Assembly: GCA_045626925.1 (NCBI GenBank)
Contig: JAZUQZ010000026.1
Coordinates: 50,301 to 114,300 of the forward strand
DNA length: 64,000 bases
Source: Aphodoplasma sp045626925
GTDB taxonomy: Bacteria > Bacillota > Clostridia > UBA1381 > UMGS1253
Direction: 5' to 3'
Part shown: in pieces, positions 9,155-17,596 of the stretch
How the letters are laid out: every line of letters starts with the position of its first letter
How positions within the stretch are numbered: the first letter of the stretch is position 1
Made by a program: the position numbers and the translations under genes
Notes under the pieces: model-generated
Told to the model about the DNA's origin: nothing
What the model saw: only the letters and a program-made list of their open reading frames with translations
The model's database searches: none

Positions 9155-9304
9155 ATCAATACCTCGCATTAAAATTTTTATGTTTTATTGTCATATTTTC
9201 ATTATAACATATAAATAAAACTTTTTGTAGCAAAAAATATATTTTTATGATATAATTTATTTAACAATTCTTTTACATAATAAAATACAAAGGTCGGTGA
9301 TAGA

Positions 9305-10006
9305 GTGCAAAATTATAATCAAATAATTTCACAAAAGCTTACCTCGCTTGGTATAAATGAGTTTGGTTTTGCAAATATTGAAAAAATTGATAAAGAGCGC
9401 GCAAAAAAACTGCCGTATGCAATAAGCATAGTTGTCCCTTTGTCTAATTATATTATAGATGAGATTGATAAATCACCTACATTTGCATATTTTCAGCATT
9501 ATCGCACGGTCAATGCGTTCATAGACTCGGTATTGTTACAGCTTGGCATTTTAATTGCAGAGAATGGATATAGTTATCTTCCGATTGCAGCGTCACAGTC
9601 TATACCATCAAATAAAATGCCATATTCCGCACTTATAAGCCACAAAGCGGTGGCAAGAACGGCAGGCCTTGGCAATATAGGGAAAAGTGCGTTGTTTTTA
9701 TCAAAAAAATATGGTCCAAGGGTAAGACTTGGAACACTTCTTACAGATATGCCGCTTTGGTGTAATGATGAGAAAGTGGTAGATGATGTATGCGGCTCTT
9801 GCAACATATGCAAAACAAGCTGTCCCGCTATGGCGATAAATGGCGAAGCGTATAGAGAGGGTACTGCTCGTGAGGAGATTATTGATGCAGGCGCATGTAG
9901 TGAGTATATGAAAAAACAATTTCAACACATTGGTCGCGGTGTAGTGTGTGGCATATGCATGAGGGTGTGCCCATATCGCGGGGAGGAAAACAAAAATGTC
10001 AAATAA
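9305..10006 (+). CDS. Epoxyqueuosine reductase-like double 4Fe-4S protein
   Basis: Cytosolic 233-residue protein. N-terminal corrinoid-reductase-like domain related to QueG (RTAGLGNIGKSALFLSKKYGPRVRLGTLLTD), followed by two [4Fe-4S] motifs: CGSCNICKTSCP (about 165-176) and CGICMRVCPY (about 217-226). True QueG proteins run to about 380 residues with a C-terminal HEAT-like part; that is absent, so this belongs to the shorter QueG-like group of Clostridia whose reaction is not established. Start is GTG at 9305. Its 3' end overlaps rnhB by 11 bp, so the two are translationally coupled, first in a cluster with rnhB, yraN and a dipeptidase. Confidence 0.8.
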   Translation: MQNYNQIISQKLTSLGINEFGFANIEKIDKERAKKLPYAISIVVPLSNYIIDEIDKSPTFAYFQHYRTVNAFIDSVLLQLGILIAENGYSYLPIAASQSIPSNKMPYSALISHKAVARTAGLGNIGKSALFLSKKYGPRVRLGTLLTDMPLWCNDEKVVDDVCGSCNICKTSCPAMAINGEAYREGTAREEIIDAGACSEYMKKQFQHIGRGVVCGICMRVCPYRGEENKNVK

Positions 10007-10625
10007 AGATGAGATAAAGGATATGCTTGCATATGAAAACACTTTATATGAACAAGGCTATAAATATATTGCAGGTATCGACGAAGCGGGTCGCGGGCCA
10101 CTTGCGGGCAGTGTGTATGCTGCTGCAGTAATTCTCCCAAAAGGGTGCGAGATTGAGGGGCTTCGTGACTCGAAAAAGCTTTCAGAAAAAAAGCGTGAGA
10201 TGCTTTTTGATGTTATAATTGAAAAGGCACTTGCATATGGGATATGCGCTATTGATAGTGACAGAATAGATGAAATAAATATACTTGAGGCAACATTTGA
10301 GGCGATGCGCGGGGCGTTTGATGCGCTTGGAATAAAGCCTGATTTTGTTATGGTGGACGGCAACAGGATTAAGGGATTTGACGATGTAGAGCATGCAACG
10401 CTTATTGGTGGCGATGACTTATCGTTATCTATTGCGGCGGCGTCTGTACTTGCAAAGGTAAGTCGTGATAGGTATATGCTTGAAATGGCAAAAAAATATC
10501 CTGAATATGAATTTGAGGCACATAAAGCATATGGAACTGCGCGTCACCGCGAGCTTATTGCAAAATATGGTCCGTGTCCGATACACAGAAAAAGCTTTAA
10601 AGGTGTAAAGGAGTATGTTAAATGA
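9996..10625 (+). CDS. rnhB: Ribonuclease HII
   Basis: Endonuclease that cuts RNA in RNA-DNA hybrids and at single misincorporated ribonucleotides. Typical length (209 residues). Active-site motifs are YIAGIDEAGRGPLAGSV (Asp and Glu of the DEDD set), VMVDGNRIKG, and AASVLAKVSRDRYM (last Asp). The C-terminus has the usual KAYGTARHRELIAKYGPCPIHRKSF. The start ATG lies inside the upstream iron-sulfur gene, and the stop overlaps the yraN start by 4 bp (ATGA arrangement). The rnhB-yraN pairing is common in Firmicutes. Confidence 0.97.
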   Translation: MSNKDEIKDMLAYENTLYEQGYKYIAGIDEAGRGPLAGSVYAAAVILPKGCEIEGLRDSKKLSEKKREMLFDVIIEKALAYGICAIDSDRIDEINILEATFEAMRGAFDALGIKPDFVMVDGNRIKGFDDVEHATLIGGDDLSLSIAAASVLAKVSRDRYMLEMAKKYPEYEFEAHKAYGTARHRELIAKYGPCPIHRKSFKGVKEYVK

Positions 10626-10993
10626 CAACGAAACAGATTGGCGACATATGCGAAAAATATGCGGGAGAGCATCTTGAAAAACAAGGGATGAAAATTCTTG
10701 ATACAAACTTTTATTGTCGCGAGGGAGAACTTGACATTGTTGCGCGCGATGAGGAATATATTGTATTTGTAGAGGTCAAGGCGCGTAAAAATACGACCTT
10801 TGGCGCACCGTGTGAAGCAGTAACATTGTCAAAACAACGCCGACTCATATTGGCAGCGCAAAAGTACCTTATGCAAAGTGAACTTGAAACGGCAGTTCGA
10901 TTTGATATTGTTGAGATTTTGTATAAATTGCAAGACAACAAGGTACAAATTAAAAATATAAATCATATAAAGGGAGCATTTGAGGAGATTTAA
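10622..10993 (+). CDS. yraN: YraN family (UPF0102) endonuclease-like protein
   Basis: 123-residue protein of the UPF0102 family with a Holliday-resolvase-like PD-(D/E)xK fold. Visible signature: GDICEKYAGEHLEKQGMKILDTNFYCREGELDIVARDEEYIVFVEVKAR, with Glu and Asp in GELDIV and the E-V-K triad in FVEVKAR. Precise function is unsettled; nuclease activity is presumed from the fold. Overlaps the rnhB stop by 4 bp, and the dipeptidase gene follows after 6 bp. Confidence 0.95.
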   Translation: MTTKQIGDICEKYAGEHLEKQGMKILDTNFYCREGELDIVARDEEYIVFVEVKARKNTTFGAPCEAVTLSKQRRLILAAQKYLMQSELETAVRFDIVEILYKLQDNKVQIKNINHIKGAFEEI

Positions 10994-10999
10994 ACTGTT

Positions 11000-11944
11000 A
11001 TGAGGTTCGATTATAAAATAATTGATGCACATTGCGATACGATAGGAGAGATGAATACAAAAACAATACTGAAAAAGAGCAATGGGCATCTTGATATTGA
11101 ACGCATGAAAATGTATCAAAATTATTTACAGGTTTTTGCCGTATGGACAGATGCAACAAATGGCGCAGACAAGCAAAAGCATCAGCAAAAAATAATTATA
11201 GACCGTTTTTATGATGAGATAAATAAAAATGCTGATGCGATTGTACATATTACAAGCAAAGAACAAATCTATCTTGCATGGCAACAAAATAAAATCGCAG
11301 CATTGCTTTCGATAGAGGGAGCGGACTGTGTAAGCAAGATAGAACATATCGACGAACTATACAAAATGGGTGTGCGATGCATTACTCTTACATGGAATGG
11401 TTCAAATTATATTGCAAGTGGCGTCGGTGATGAAAAAGCCGATTTTGGACTTACAGTATTTGGCAAAGAGGCTGTTAAAAAAATGAATGAGCTCGGGATA
11501 TTAGTTGATGTATCGCACCTATCAGAGCGTGGCTTTTGGGATGTTTTATCAGTGACAAATGCACCGATTAGTGCAACTCATTCAAATTCAAAAACAATTT
11601 GTGCGCACAGACGCAATTTGACCGATGAACAATTTGATGCGATTTGTAAAAATGGTGGCGTTGTGGGAATAAATTATTATCCGCTATTTGTAAATGGAAC
11701 AGATAAGGCGTCTATTGATGATATTATAAAGCATATCGAGCATTTTTGTGCTCTTGGTGGCGAGGAGCATATTGGACTTGGCAGTGATTTTGATGGGGTA
11801 GAGGTGTTGCCATATGATTTGTGCGGCGTAGAAGATGTATATAAACTACTTGACAGACTTTTGTCGCTAAATTATAGCGAGCAATTTATTAAAAATTTTT
11901 CACGAGAAAATTTTATGCGCCTATTTAATAGTGTTTTAAAATAA
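11000..11944 (+). CDS. Membrane-dipeptidase family M19 peptidase
   Basis: Zinc-dependent dipeptidase of family M19 (renal dipeptidase-like), cleaving dipeptides, often with D-residues. 314 residues with no signal peptide, so probably cytosolic. Metal ligands appear in IDAHCDTIGEM (about 8-18), SIEGAD (about 97-102), VDVSHLSERGFWD, SATHSNSKT and the terminal GLGSDFDGVE. GAGGAG gives the ribosome site, 6 bp after yraN, so likely the last gene of that cluster. Confidence 0.92.
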   Translation: MRFDYKIIDAHCDTIGEMNTKTILKKSNGHLDIERMKMYQNYLQVFAVWTDATNGADKQKHQQKIIIDRFYDEINKNADAIVHITSKEQIYLAWQQNKIAALLSIEGADCVSKIEHIDELYKMGVRCITLTWNGSNYIASGVGDEKADFGLTVFGKEAVKKMNELGILVDVSHLSERGFWDVLSVTNAPISATHSNSKTICAHRRNLTDEQFDAICKNGGVVGINYYPLFVNGTDKASIDDIIKHIEHFCALGGEEHIGLGSDFDGVEVLPYDLCGVEDVYKLLDRLLSLNYSEQFIKNFSRENFMRLFNSVLK

Positions 11945-11994
11945 AGGGAACAAAAGCATACAAAACGCGTCATATATTATAAGAGGTGATACAT

Positions 11995-13287
11995 ATGAAA
12001 AAAATAATATCTATAATTGTTTTTACAATACTTTTATTAAATATGTGTCCAGGGGCACTTGCTACATCTTTTTTGGATGTAGGAGATGAGTTTTCGTGGG
12101 CGACAAAATCTATTGAAAAGTTTTATAAAAACAATATTATAGTTGGTGTCGGAGAGGGTAGGTTTGCGCCCGAAAGAAGTGTTACACGCGCCGAATTTGC
12201 AAAGATGCTTGCACTTACATTTGATATAGAAAAGAAAGATGAAATAGCCTATAAGGATGTTGATAAAAATAGCTGGAAATATGAATATATTTGTATGGTA
12301 GATGCATATACAGTTTTACCAAACACCCTTGATAACAGCTATTCAAAAGATGTGTATCTTCCTGATAAAAATGCGTCCCGACAAGAGATTGTGGCTGCAA
12401 TAGCGTCTGTTATAGGTATAGAAAAAATAAATATGAACGACTATCTTGAAGAAAATTTCAAAGATGCTTCGAGTGTGAGCCGCAAAATATACGCTCTTGT
12501 AAATTGTGCGGCAAAAGAAGGCCTGATTTTAGGATATGAGGACTCCACACTTCGACCGAAAGGCGATGTAACGCGTGCTGAGGCAGTCGTATTGCTTGAT
12601 CGTGCGTTAGAATATAAAAAGGCAAATGATGAGATAAAAACACCTGCACCAACCAATTCGCCAAAACCGGTCAAAGACATAACAAGTGTTGTAAGCGTGT
12701 CACAAATGCTTGATAAAAATGAAAAGTGTTATGCACTTTACTATGCTTTTGGCGGTGTTTATCAAGAAAACCCCCTTATTGTCAAAGAGAGTGTTGCAGT
12801 AGGCGGGCTGAAGACAAAAATAGAGGATATTGAATGTGGAGATGTTATTGTATATGGTGTTGATATAAATAAAAAGGTTGAGAGTATAAGAGTCGTTTAT
12901 TCTCCGTCAGATACCGCGCCATCAAGCAGCCTTGCGCTTAATGAAATAATAGCTCCGTCATCAAATATGAATTGGGGAAATTATAGTTCAAACGCGCGAA
13001 CAAAGCTTTGTTTTGGCAAAATTGAATCGTTAAAGAATATGGAAAAAGGCATAGTTCTTACGCTAAACTTTAATGGCGACAAAACCCAGGCGATGCTTTT
13101 GCCATATACTGACGGGGCAAGGCTTTGGGTATATAAGCCGTATATAAATATGCAGGAAAAACGCTTTAATCAAATTGAACTAAGCGATATAGAAGATGGC
13201 GGATACAAAATAAATAAGGATTATGTTTTTGCAAAGTTGTATGATGATGTAGTAACTGATGTAATGATTATTGATTATTATAGATAA
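11995..13287 (+). CDS. S-layer homology (SLH) domain protein
   Basis: Exported 430-residue surface protein. Signal peptide at about 1-24 (LLNMCPGALA). Three SLH modules in the N-terminal half: about 27-75 (NNIIVGVGEGRFAPERS, VTRAEFAKML), a weaker one at about 80-140, and about 150-205 (GLILGYEDSTLRP, VTRAEAVVLLDRAL). SLH triplets bind pyruvylated secondary wall polymer. A short TPAPTNSPKP linker leads to a C-terminal domain of about 200 residues with no family I recognise. Start is the ATG at 11995, 6 bases after AGAGGTGA; an in-frame GTG at 11986 falls in the ribosome site. It is separate from the preceding cluster and closed by a strong terminator. Confidence 0.87.
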   Translation: MKKIISIIVFTILLLNMCPGALATSFLDVGDEFSWATKSIEKFYKNNIIVGVGEGRFAPERSVTRAEFAKMLALTFDIEKKDEIAYKDVDKNSWKYEYICMVDAYTVLPNTLDNSYSKDVYLPDKNASRQEIVAAIASVIGIEKINMNDYLEENFKDASSVSRKIYALVNCAAKEGLILGYEDSTLRPKGDVTRAEAVVLLDRALEYKKANDEIKTPAPTNSPKPVKDITSVVSVSQMLDKNEKCYALYYAFGGVYQENPLIVKESVAVGGLKTKIEDIECGDVIVYGVDINKKVESIRVVYSPSDTAPSSSLALNEIIAPSSNMNWGNYSSNARTKLCFGKIESLKNMEKGIVLTLNFNGDKTQAMLLPYTDGARLWVYKPYINMQEKRFNQIELSDIEDGGYKINKDYVFAKLYDDVVTDVMIIDYYR

Positions 13288-13290
13288 CAA

Positions 13291-13318
13291 AAAAGGTATG
13301 GCGCTTGCCATACCTTTT
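13291..13318. terminator. Bidirectional terminator
   Basis: AAAAGGTATGGC gctt GCCATACCTTTT, a perfect 12-bp stem between the converging SLH and prfA genes. Confidence 0.9.
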
Positions 13319-13328
13319 AAATATAATG

Positions 13329-14402
13329 TTAATTTTGTGCATTTGCTTTAAGCTTTTCACTTTGGTCTGCTGTGTTTAAAGCGTCAATCATCTCGTCTAA
13401 ATCACCATTTAATACTGCATCAAGTCTGTGGAGTGTAAGACCTATACGATGGTCTGTAACGCGCCCTTGTGGAAAATTGTATGTTCTGATTCTTTCACTT
13501 CTGTCGCCTGTACCAACCTGACTTTTTCTGTTTTGAGCAATTTCTTCATGTTGTTGGGAGCTTATAAGGTCGTACAAACGCGAGCGGAGAATTTTCATCG
13601 CTTTATCTTTGTTTTTGTGCTGTGATTTTTCATCCTGACACGATACAACAAGTCCTGTCGGCATGTGAGTGATTCTGACTGCAGAGTCTGTTGTATTTAC
13701 ACATTGACCACCCGGACCGCCGGCTCTGAAAACATCGATTCGAAGGTCATTTTGGTTGATTTCAACTTCAACATCTTCAACCTCCGGCAAAACTGCTACC
13801 GTAACTGTCGAAGTGTGTATACGACCGCTTGATTCTGTTGAAGGAACGCGTTGCACTCTGTGCACACCGCTTTCAAACTTTAGTCTGCTATATGCGCCTT
13901 GACCCATAAGCATAAAGGATACTTCTTTATATCCGCCAATGTCTGTTTCGTTCGAGTTCATTATATCAATTTTCCAATTGTGAGTTTCTGCATACATGCT
14001 ATACATGCGCATCAAATCAGCAGCAAAAAGAGCCGCCTCGTCGCCACCAGCACCGCCACGGATTTCTATAATAACATTTTTATCATCGTTCGGGTCCTTT
14101 GGAAGAAGAAGCACAGTAAGCTCGTTTTTGCACCGTTCGATATCTTCTTCGGCCTGAACAAGTTCCAAACGAAGCATCTCCTCAAAATCTTTATCGTTAT
14201 TTTCTTTCAAAAGCTCTTCTGCTTCATTAACAGTATCAACGGCTTTTTTATATTCGCGATATTTTTCAACAATTGGCGTTATATCAGAATGCTCTTTGCA
14301 AAGCTTTGTCCATGATGAATTGTCGGCGATTACCTCCGGGTCGCTTATTTTTTTGCTCAATTCTTCATAACGATCTTCTATAAATGATAGTTTGTCAAAC
14401 AT
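13329..14402 (-). CDS. prfA: Peptide chain release factor 1
   Basis: Recognises UAA and UAG and triggers peptidyl-tRNA hydrolysis. 357 residues, typical. The GGQ catalytic loop is in FRAGGPGGQCVNTTDSAVRITH. The anticodon-mimic region reads VQRVPSTESSGRIHTSTVTV (Pro-Ser-Thr where Pro-Ala/Val-Thr is common). The C-terminal region with SQVGTGDRSERIRTYNFPQGRVTDHRI is characteristic. AAGGA precedes the ATG. Last of a three-gene minus-strand operon after a FemAB-type gene and alr. In many Clostridia it follows prmC; here prmC is about 11 kb away. Confidence 0.97.
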   Translation of the reverse strand: MFDKLSFIEDRYEELSKKISDPEVIADNSSWTKLCKEHSDITPIVEKYREYKKAVDTVNEAEELLKENNDKDFEEMLRLELVQAEEDIERCKNELTVLLLPKDPNDDKNVIIEIRGGAGGDEAALFAADLMRMYSMYAETHNWKIDIMNSNETDIGGYKEVSFMLMGQGAYSRLKFESGVHRVQRVPSTESSGRIHTSTVTVAVLPEVEDVEVEINQNDLRIDVFRAGGPGGQCVNTTDSAVRITHMPTGLVVSCQDEKSQHKNKDKAMKILRSRLYDLISSQQHEEIAQNRKSQVGTGDRSERIRTYNFPQGRVTDHRIGLTLHRLDAVLNGDLDEMIDALNTADQSEKLKANAQN

Positions 14403-14439
14403 TTATGATTCCTTTCCGTCCACATAGGGCACCACAAGC

Positions 14440-15537
14440 TTATATATATTCACGCTCAACCGAGCTGTCAATCAAAATAGGATTACACTCAAGATACACA
14501 GCATCTCCAACATTTGCATCAACATTTGAAATGTCTGCAATTATATTAAACATACTTACGCGTCCGAGAATGCGACACTTTTTGTCTTTAATTGTAACAT
14601 ATGTCGCATTATTTTTAAAAAGTGCGCGTATGTCGTTATAAATATAGCGTAGAATATCTTTGAATCTAAAGGCGTCATTTGCCTTTTGAATACCAAAACC
14701 GTCCTTATAACCGACGGGAATTATAGCGATTTTTGTCTCTTTTTTTGTTTTGTATGTGTTCGCATACCCTATGTTATGTCCTTTTGGAAGCGTTTTTATT
14801 TCACATATGCAACTCTCAAGCAAAGCGATTCTGTTGAGTGCAAGAGTGTTTTTAATAGGCAATCTTCCAAGAAAAGCCGAACCGACACGAACAGCTCCCA
14901 AACCCATATAATCAAAACGCATAAATGCACACGAATTAGAAATGTGCTTTGTTTTAAATACATATCCAAGCGCTTCAAGTGCAGATGTGCACTCGTTAAA
15001 AGCATCAAATTGTTTTTTGCAAATTTTTTCATCACCAAATGAATTTGAAAGATGAGAGAATATTCCCTCAATATCGACATTTGTAAGTTGCAAAAGTGTT
15101 TCGTCAATATACTTTGGATTATTTGACAAAAAACCAAATCGACCAAAGCCTGTATCAAGGCAAATGTGTGCACGCACGCGTACATTTTGTTGTGATGCGG
15201 CAAGGTTTAAAATAAGAGCAGACTCCTCGCTGCCGATTGCACATATTATGCCAAGGCGTACGGCTTCATTTGCTTCGTTAAGGTCACACATAGGGGATAG
15301 TAAAATAATCTCGCTATTGATGCCATTATCGCGGAGCTGCTTTGCCTCACAAAACTCGCTCACAGCTAAAGTTTTTACACCATTATTAAGCAAAATGCGT
15401 GCAAATTCACACATTCCAAGTCCATATCCGTTGCCCTTCAAAACGGCAATAACCTCTGAACCATTTAAAGCAGCTTTTTCAACTATTTTTTTAATGTTCT
15501 GTATTAACAGATTCTTCTGCACAAGTAGTTTTTTCAT
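14440..15537 (-). CDS. alr: Alanine racemase, divergent
   Basis: PLP enzyme interconverting L- and D-alanine for peptidoglycan. PLP-binding Lys in EVIAVLKGNGYGLG (Lys34 from this start); substrate region HICLDTGFGRFGF; the catalytic-Tyr region GYANTYKTKKETKIAIIPVGYKDGFG is present. The usual C-terminal signature G-R-x-C-M-D reads GRVSMFNI, so the conserved Asp is Phe, unusual for a housekeeping Alr. About 365 residues. Start uncertain: ATG at 15537 or GTG at 15549. Both lie inside the 3' end of the upstream FemAB gene, so translation is coupled. A relative such as a non-alanine amino-acid racemase is possible. Confidence 0.85.
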   Translation of the reverse strand: MKKLLVQKNLLIQNIKKIVEKAALNGSEVIAVLKGNGYGLGMCEFARILLNNGVKTLAVSEFCEAKQLRDNGINSEIILLSPMCDLNEANEAVRLGIICAIGSEESALILNLAASQQNVRVRAHICLDTGFGRFGFLSNNPKYIDETLLQLTNVDIEGIFSHLSNSFGDEKICKKQFDAFNECTSALEALGYVFKTKHISNSCAFMRFDYMGLGAVRVGSAFLGRLPIKNTLALNRIALLESCICEIKTLPKGHNIGYANTYKTKKETKIAIIPVGYKDGFGIQKANDAFRFKDILRYIYNDIRALFKNNATYVTIKDKKCRILGRVSMFNIIADISNVDANVGDAVYLECNPILIDSSVEREYI

Positions 15538-16618
15538 TTGCAGTTTCACGCACCTTATCGGGGAGTAAATCTTTATTTTTTCTTAGGAACAATCTGCGAC
15601 GAAGCTCGCGGTATGCGCGCTCACCCTTTTCAATAAAGAAGTACATAAATGGATTAAATACATAATCAAGAGCGCCGACAAATTCAACAAATTCGCCTGT
15701 AAAGCCCTTTTTGAAACGATATAAGCCGTACAGTGGTTGACCTTTGTTAAGGTCGCCGGACACACCACGAAAATCGTATATATCACAGTTGTTTTCAACT
15801 GCCCACTTCATCATTTCCCACTGCATCAGATAGTTCGGCATAAGGTTTCTGTCTTCATTACTGCTTGCTCCGTATAGATACCATACTTTGTTTCCATAAA
15901 GAATAGCAACAGCACCGGACAGAAGCTTATCCTCGTGATATATCAGATAAAGGCGAAGCGCATCGCCCATCTCATCATACATTTTTTCAAAATATTCAAG
16001 TGAACGAGGTATAAAACCATCGCGAACACCTGTGTCCATCATAACCTTACAAAACGCAGGCAAATCCTCTTTTGCGCCTATGCGACAAGTAACGCCTTTG
16101 CGCATTGCAACGCGGACATTGTAGCGCGTTTTGCTTTCAAAACTTGCAAGAACTTCATCCTCGTTCATACCTGTTATAGTTTTGCGGAAAACAAATCTTG
16201 GTTGTACGCCCTCAAAATTTTTCGACTTATTGAAACGAAAATTAAGCTCTGACATCATAGAGCAAAACTTTTCATCATCAGCCGGCACATCGGGGTCGAT
16301 TTTGAGCACATAGCTATTATGCTTTTTAGCAAGCTCTTTTGCCCCTTCAACAAGCTCTTTTATAGTTTCCTTGTCATATATGTCACACACGGGACCGCGT
16401 GGAGAATACATTATTGTAAGGGGGAATATCGGCACCTTGCGGATAAGAAGCGACATCGAGCCTTTAATTTTTCCGTTTTCATCCTCGACTATAAGTATTT
16501 CATTTTTCCACATATCTTTTACTTTTGTCCACGCAAGCGATTGTAAAAAATGTCCTTTTTTATTTTCTTTAAGAAATTGTTCATATTCTTCGTATCTTTC
16601 AGGTGTAAGAAGCTTCAT
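15491..16618 (-). CDS. FemAB-family peptidoglycan bridge aminoacyltransferase
   Basis: 375 residues of the FemX/FemAB GNAT-like fold, which moves an amino acid from aminoacyl-tRNA to lipid II or a muropeptide on the cytoplasmic face. Typical segments: FLQSLAWTKVK near the N-terminus, YSPRGPVCD, LKIDPDVP, VQPRFVFRKTI, SKTRYNVRVAMRKGV, and YLYGASSNEDRNLMPNYLMQWEMMKWA. The ATG at 16618 was chosen because GGAG lies 8 bases upstream; a longer frame to 16726 has no ribosome site. First gene of the FemAB-alr-prfA operon. The amino acid transferred cannot be read from sequence. Confidence 0.88.
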   Translation of the reverse strand: MKLLTPERYEEYEQFLKENKKGHFLQSLAWTKVKDMWKNEILIVEDENGKIKGSMSLLIRKVPIFPLTIMYSPRGPVCDIYDKETIKELVEGAKELAKKHNSYVLKIDPDVPADDEKFCSMMSELNFRFNKSKNFEGVQPRFVFRKTITGMNEDEVLASFESKTRYNVRVAMRKGVTCRIGAKEDLPAFCKVMMDTGVRDGFIPRSLEYFEKMYDEMGDALRLYLIYHEDKLLSGAVAILYGNKVWYLYGASSNEDRNLMPNYLMQWEMMKWAVENNCDIYDFRGVSGDLNKGQPLYGLYRFKKGFTGEFVEFVGALDYVFNPFMYFFIEKGERAYRELRRRLFLRKNKDLLPDKVRETANEKTTCAEESVNTEH

Positions 16619-17358
16619 TTTAAAATCTCCAATCCGTCGCATTTGCGACTTAAAAGTTATTATCATTAGTTTTGCTATAACCCATAATATTTTATAACAA
16701 AAAGTTATATTTGTCAATCTTTGCATACCATTCCTATAACTTTATTTTCTGTGGAATATTTTTTTCGTTGAGATTTCGCAAAGAAATTAATTTTTACACA
16801 AAGAAAATAGGCAAAGTTACAAACTTTACCTATTTTATATTTTACCAACTTCTTTAATTGTCACCCAAAAGAATTAAATTCTCTGCATTCAGCAAAATAC
16901 ACTTTTTAAGGTCTTATGTATGACCGGTTTGAAACTAAATTCCGACACTTTTTCTTCTTGCTTATGTGTGCAGCCTTATTTATTATTTTAATCACTTTCT
17001 ACGGCAGTTGAGGTTCTGTCGGCTTTTTGTAGAGTACAGCATCTCTCCGGCAATTTATCAGTATGTCCGGCTACATTCAACGATACGTTTTGATTACAAT
17101 GTGCTTTCAAAAGATTACTTACACAAAGGTCAATGATACATTTTTTCAATTCACAAGGTTACTATGACAAGCCCATGTATCATATAGGTGTATCAAACCT
17201 AAACGGCTTCTACATTATAAAATAATGTACCTCCGACAATTTTCCGGAACGCTCTGAGCCTAAACACTATTTACCCTCGCTCAGACGAGCCTCTTTTTCA
17301 TTTTCTATTATACCATAACCGAAAATGTTTGTCAACATATTACGCTAAATCCATAACA

Positions 17359-17466
17359 TATCGGTTTACCCGTTCACGCCATATTTTACCATATCTAACC
17401 TGCAGCACTCGTTTTATACGATAAAATATCAGCGAAAAAACATATGCGTAAACGGGTAAACCGATA
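17359..17466. repeat. MITE-like element bounded by 21-bp inverted repeats
   Basis: Left arm 17359-17379 begins TATCGGTTTACCCGTT and right arm 17446-17466 ends AACGGGTAAACCGATA; 20 of 21 positions are complementary. Sixty-six AT-rich bases lie between them. The outermost TA on each side could be a target duplication. Size and shape suggest a miniature inverted-repeat element; a long cruciform or processed RNA hairpin is the alternative. Confidence 0.6.
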
Positions 17467-17470
17467 AAAA

Positions 17471-17503
17471 AACAGTAGAGAGAAAAGTTTTCTCGCTACT
17501 GTT
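17471..17503. repeat. 16-bp-arm inverted repeat
   Basis: AACAGTAGAGAGAAAA / TTTTCTCGCTACTGTT with one mismatch and a single central base, four bases after the preceding element. A T-run 12 bases later (TTTTTT at about 17512) makes a plus-strand terminator possible, although no plus-strand gene precedes it. Confidence 0.6.
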
Positions 17504-17525
17504 CGAAGTCGTTTTTTGTAATCGT

Positions 17526-17578
17526 GTGGTAATAATCAAAACCACCCGCAAAATGCGAGTGGTTTTGATTATTACCAC
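17526..17578. repeat. Perfect 20-bp inverted repeat, strong hairpin
   Basis: Arms 17526-17545 (GTGGTAATAATCAAAACCAC) and 17559-17578 are perfectly complementary around a 13-base loop that itself holds CGCA-AAA-TGCG. It starts 18 bases past the stop of the minus-strand gene at 17597, so it may form the 3' end of that mRNA. No U-run follows, so it would stabilise or block rather than act as a standard terminator. Confidence 0.75.
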
Positions 17579-17596
17579 TATAAGAAGTAGATGAGC

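Larger units (their letters stand above)
16619..17596. other. Gene-free accessory region with nested inverted repeats
   Basis: About 980 bases with no convincing gene. From left to right: the leader of the FemAB gene; a hairpin at about 16803-16838 (AAAATAGGcAAAGTT / AAACTTTaCCTATTTT); a 56-codon minus-strand open stretch at 16988-17158 without a ribosome site; then three successive inverted repeats at 17359-17466, 17471-17503 and 17526-17578. It looks like a landing zone for small non-autonomous elements. Confidence 0.6.

Noticed and set aside
9305..10006. Full epoxyqueuosine reductase QueG
   Set aside because: The protein stops about 150 residues short and lacks the C-terminal region, so only QueG-like is claimed.
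16988..17158. 56-codon minus-strand open frame (ending in ADRTSTAVESD)
   Set aside because: No start codon with a ribosome site and stops in all frames upstream; perhaps part of a dispersed repeat, but not supportable as a gene.
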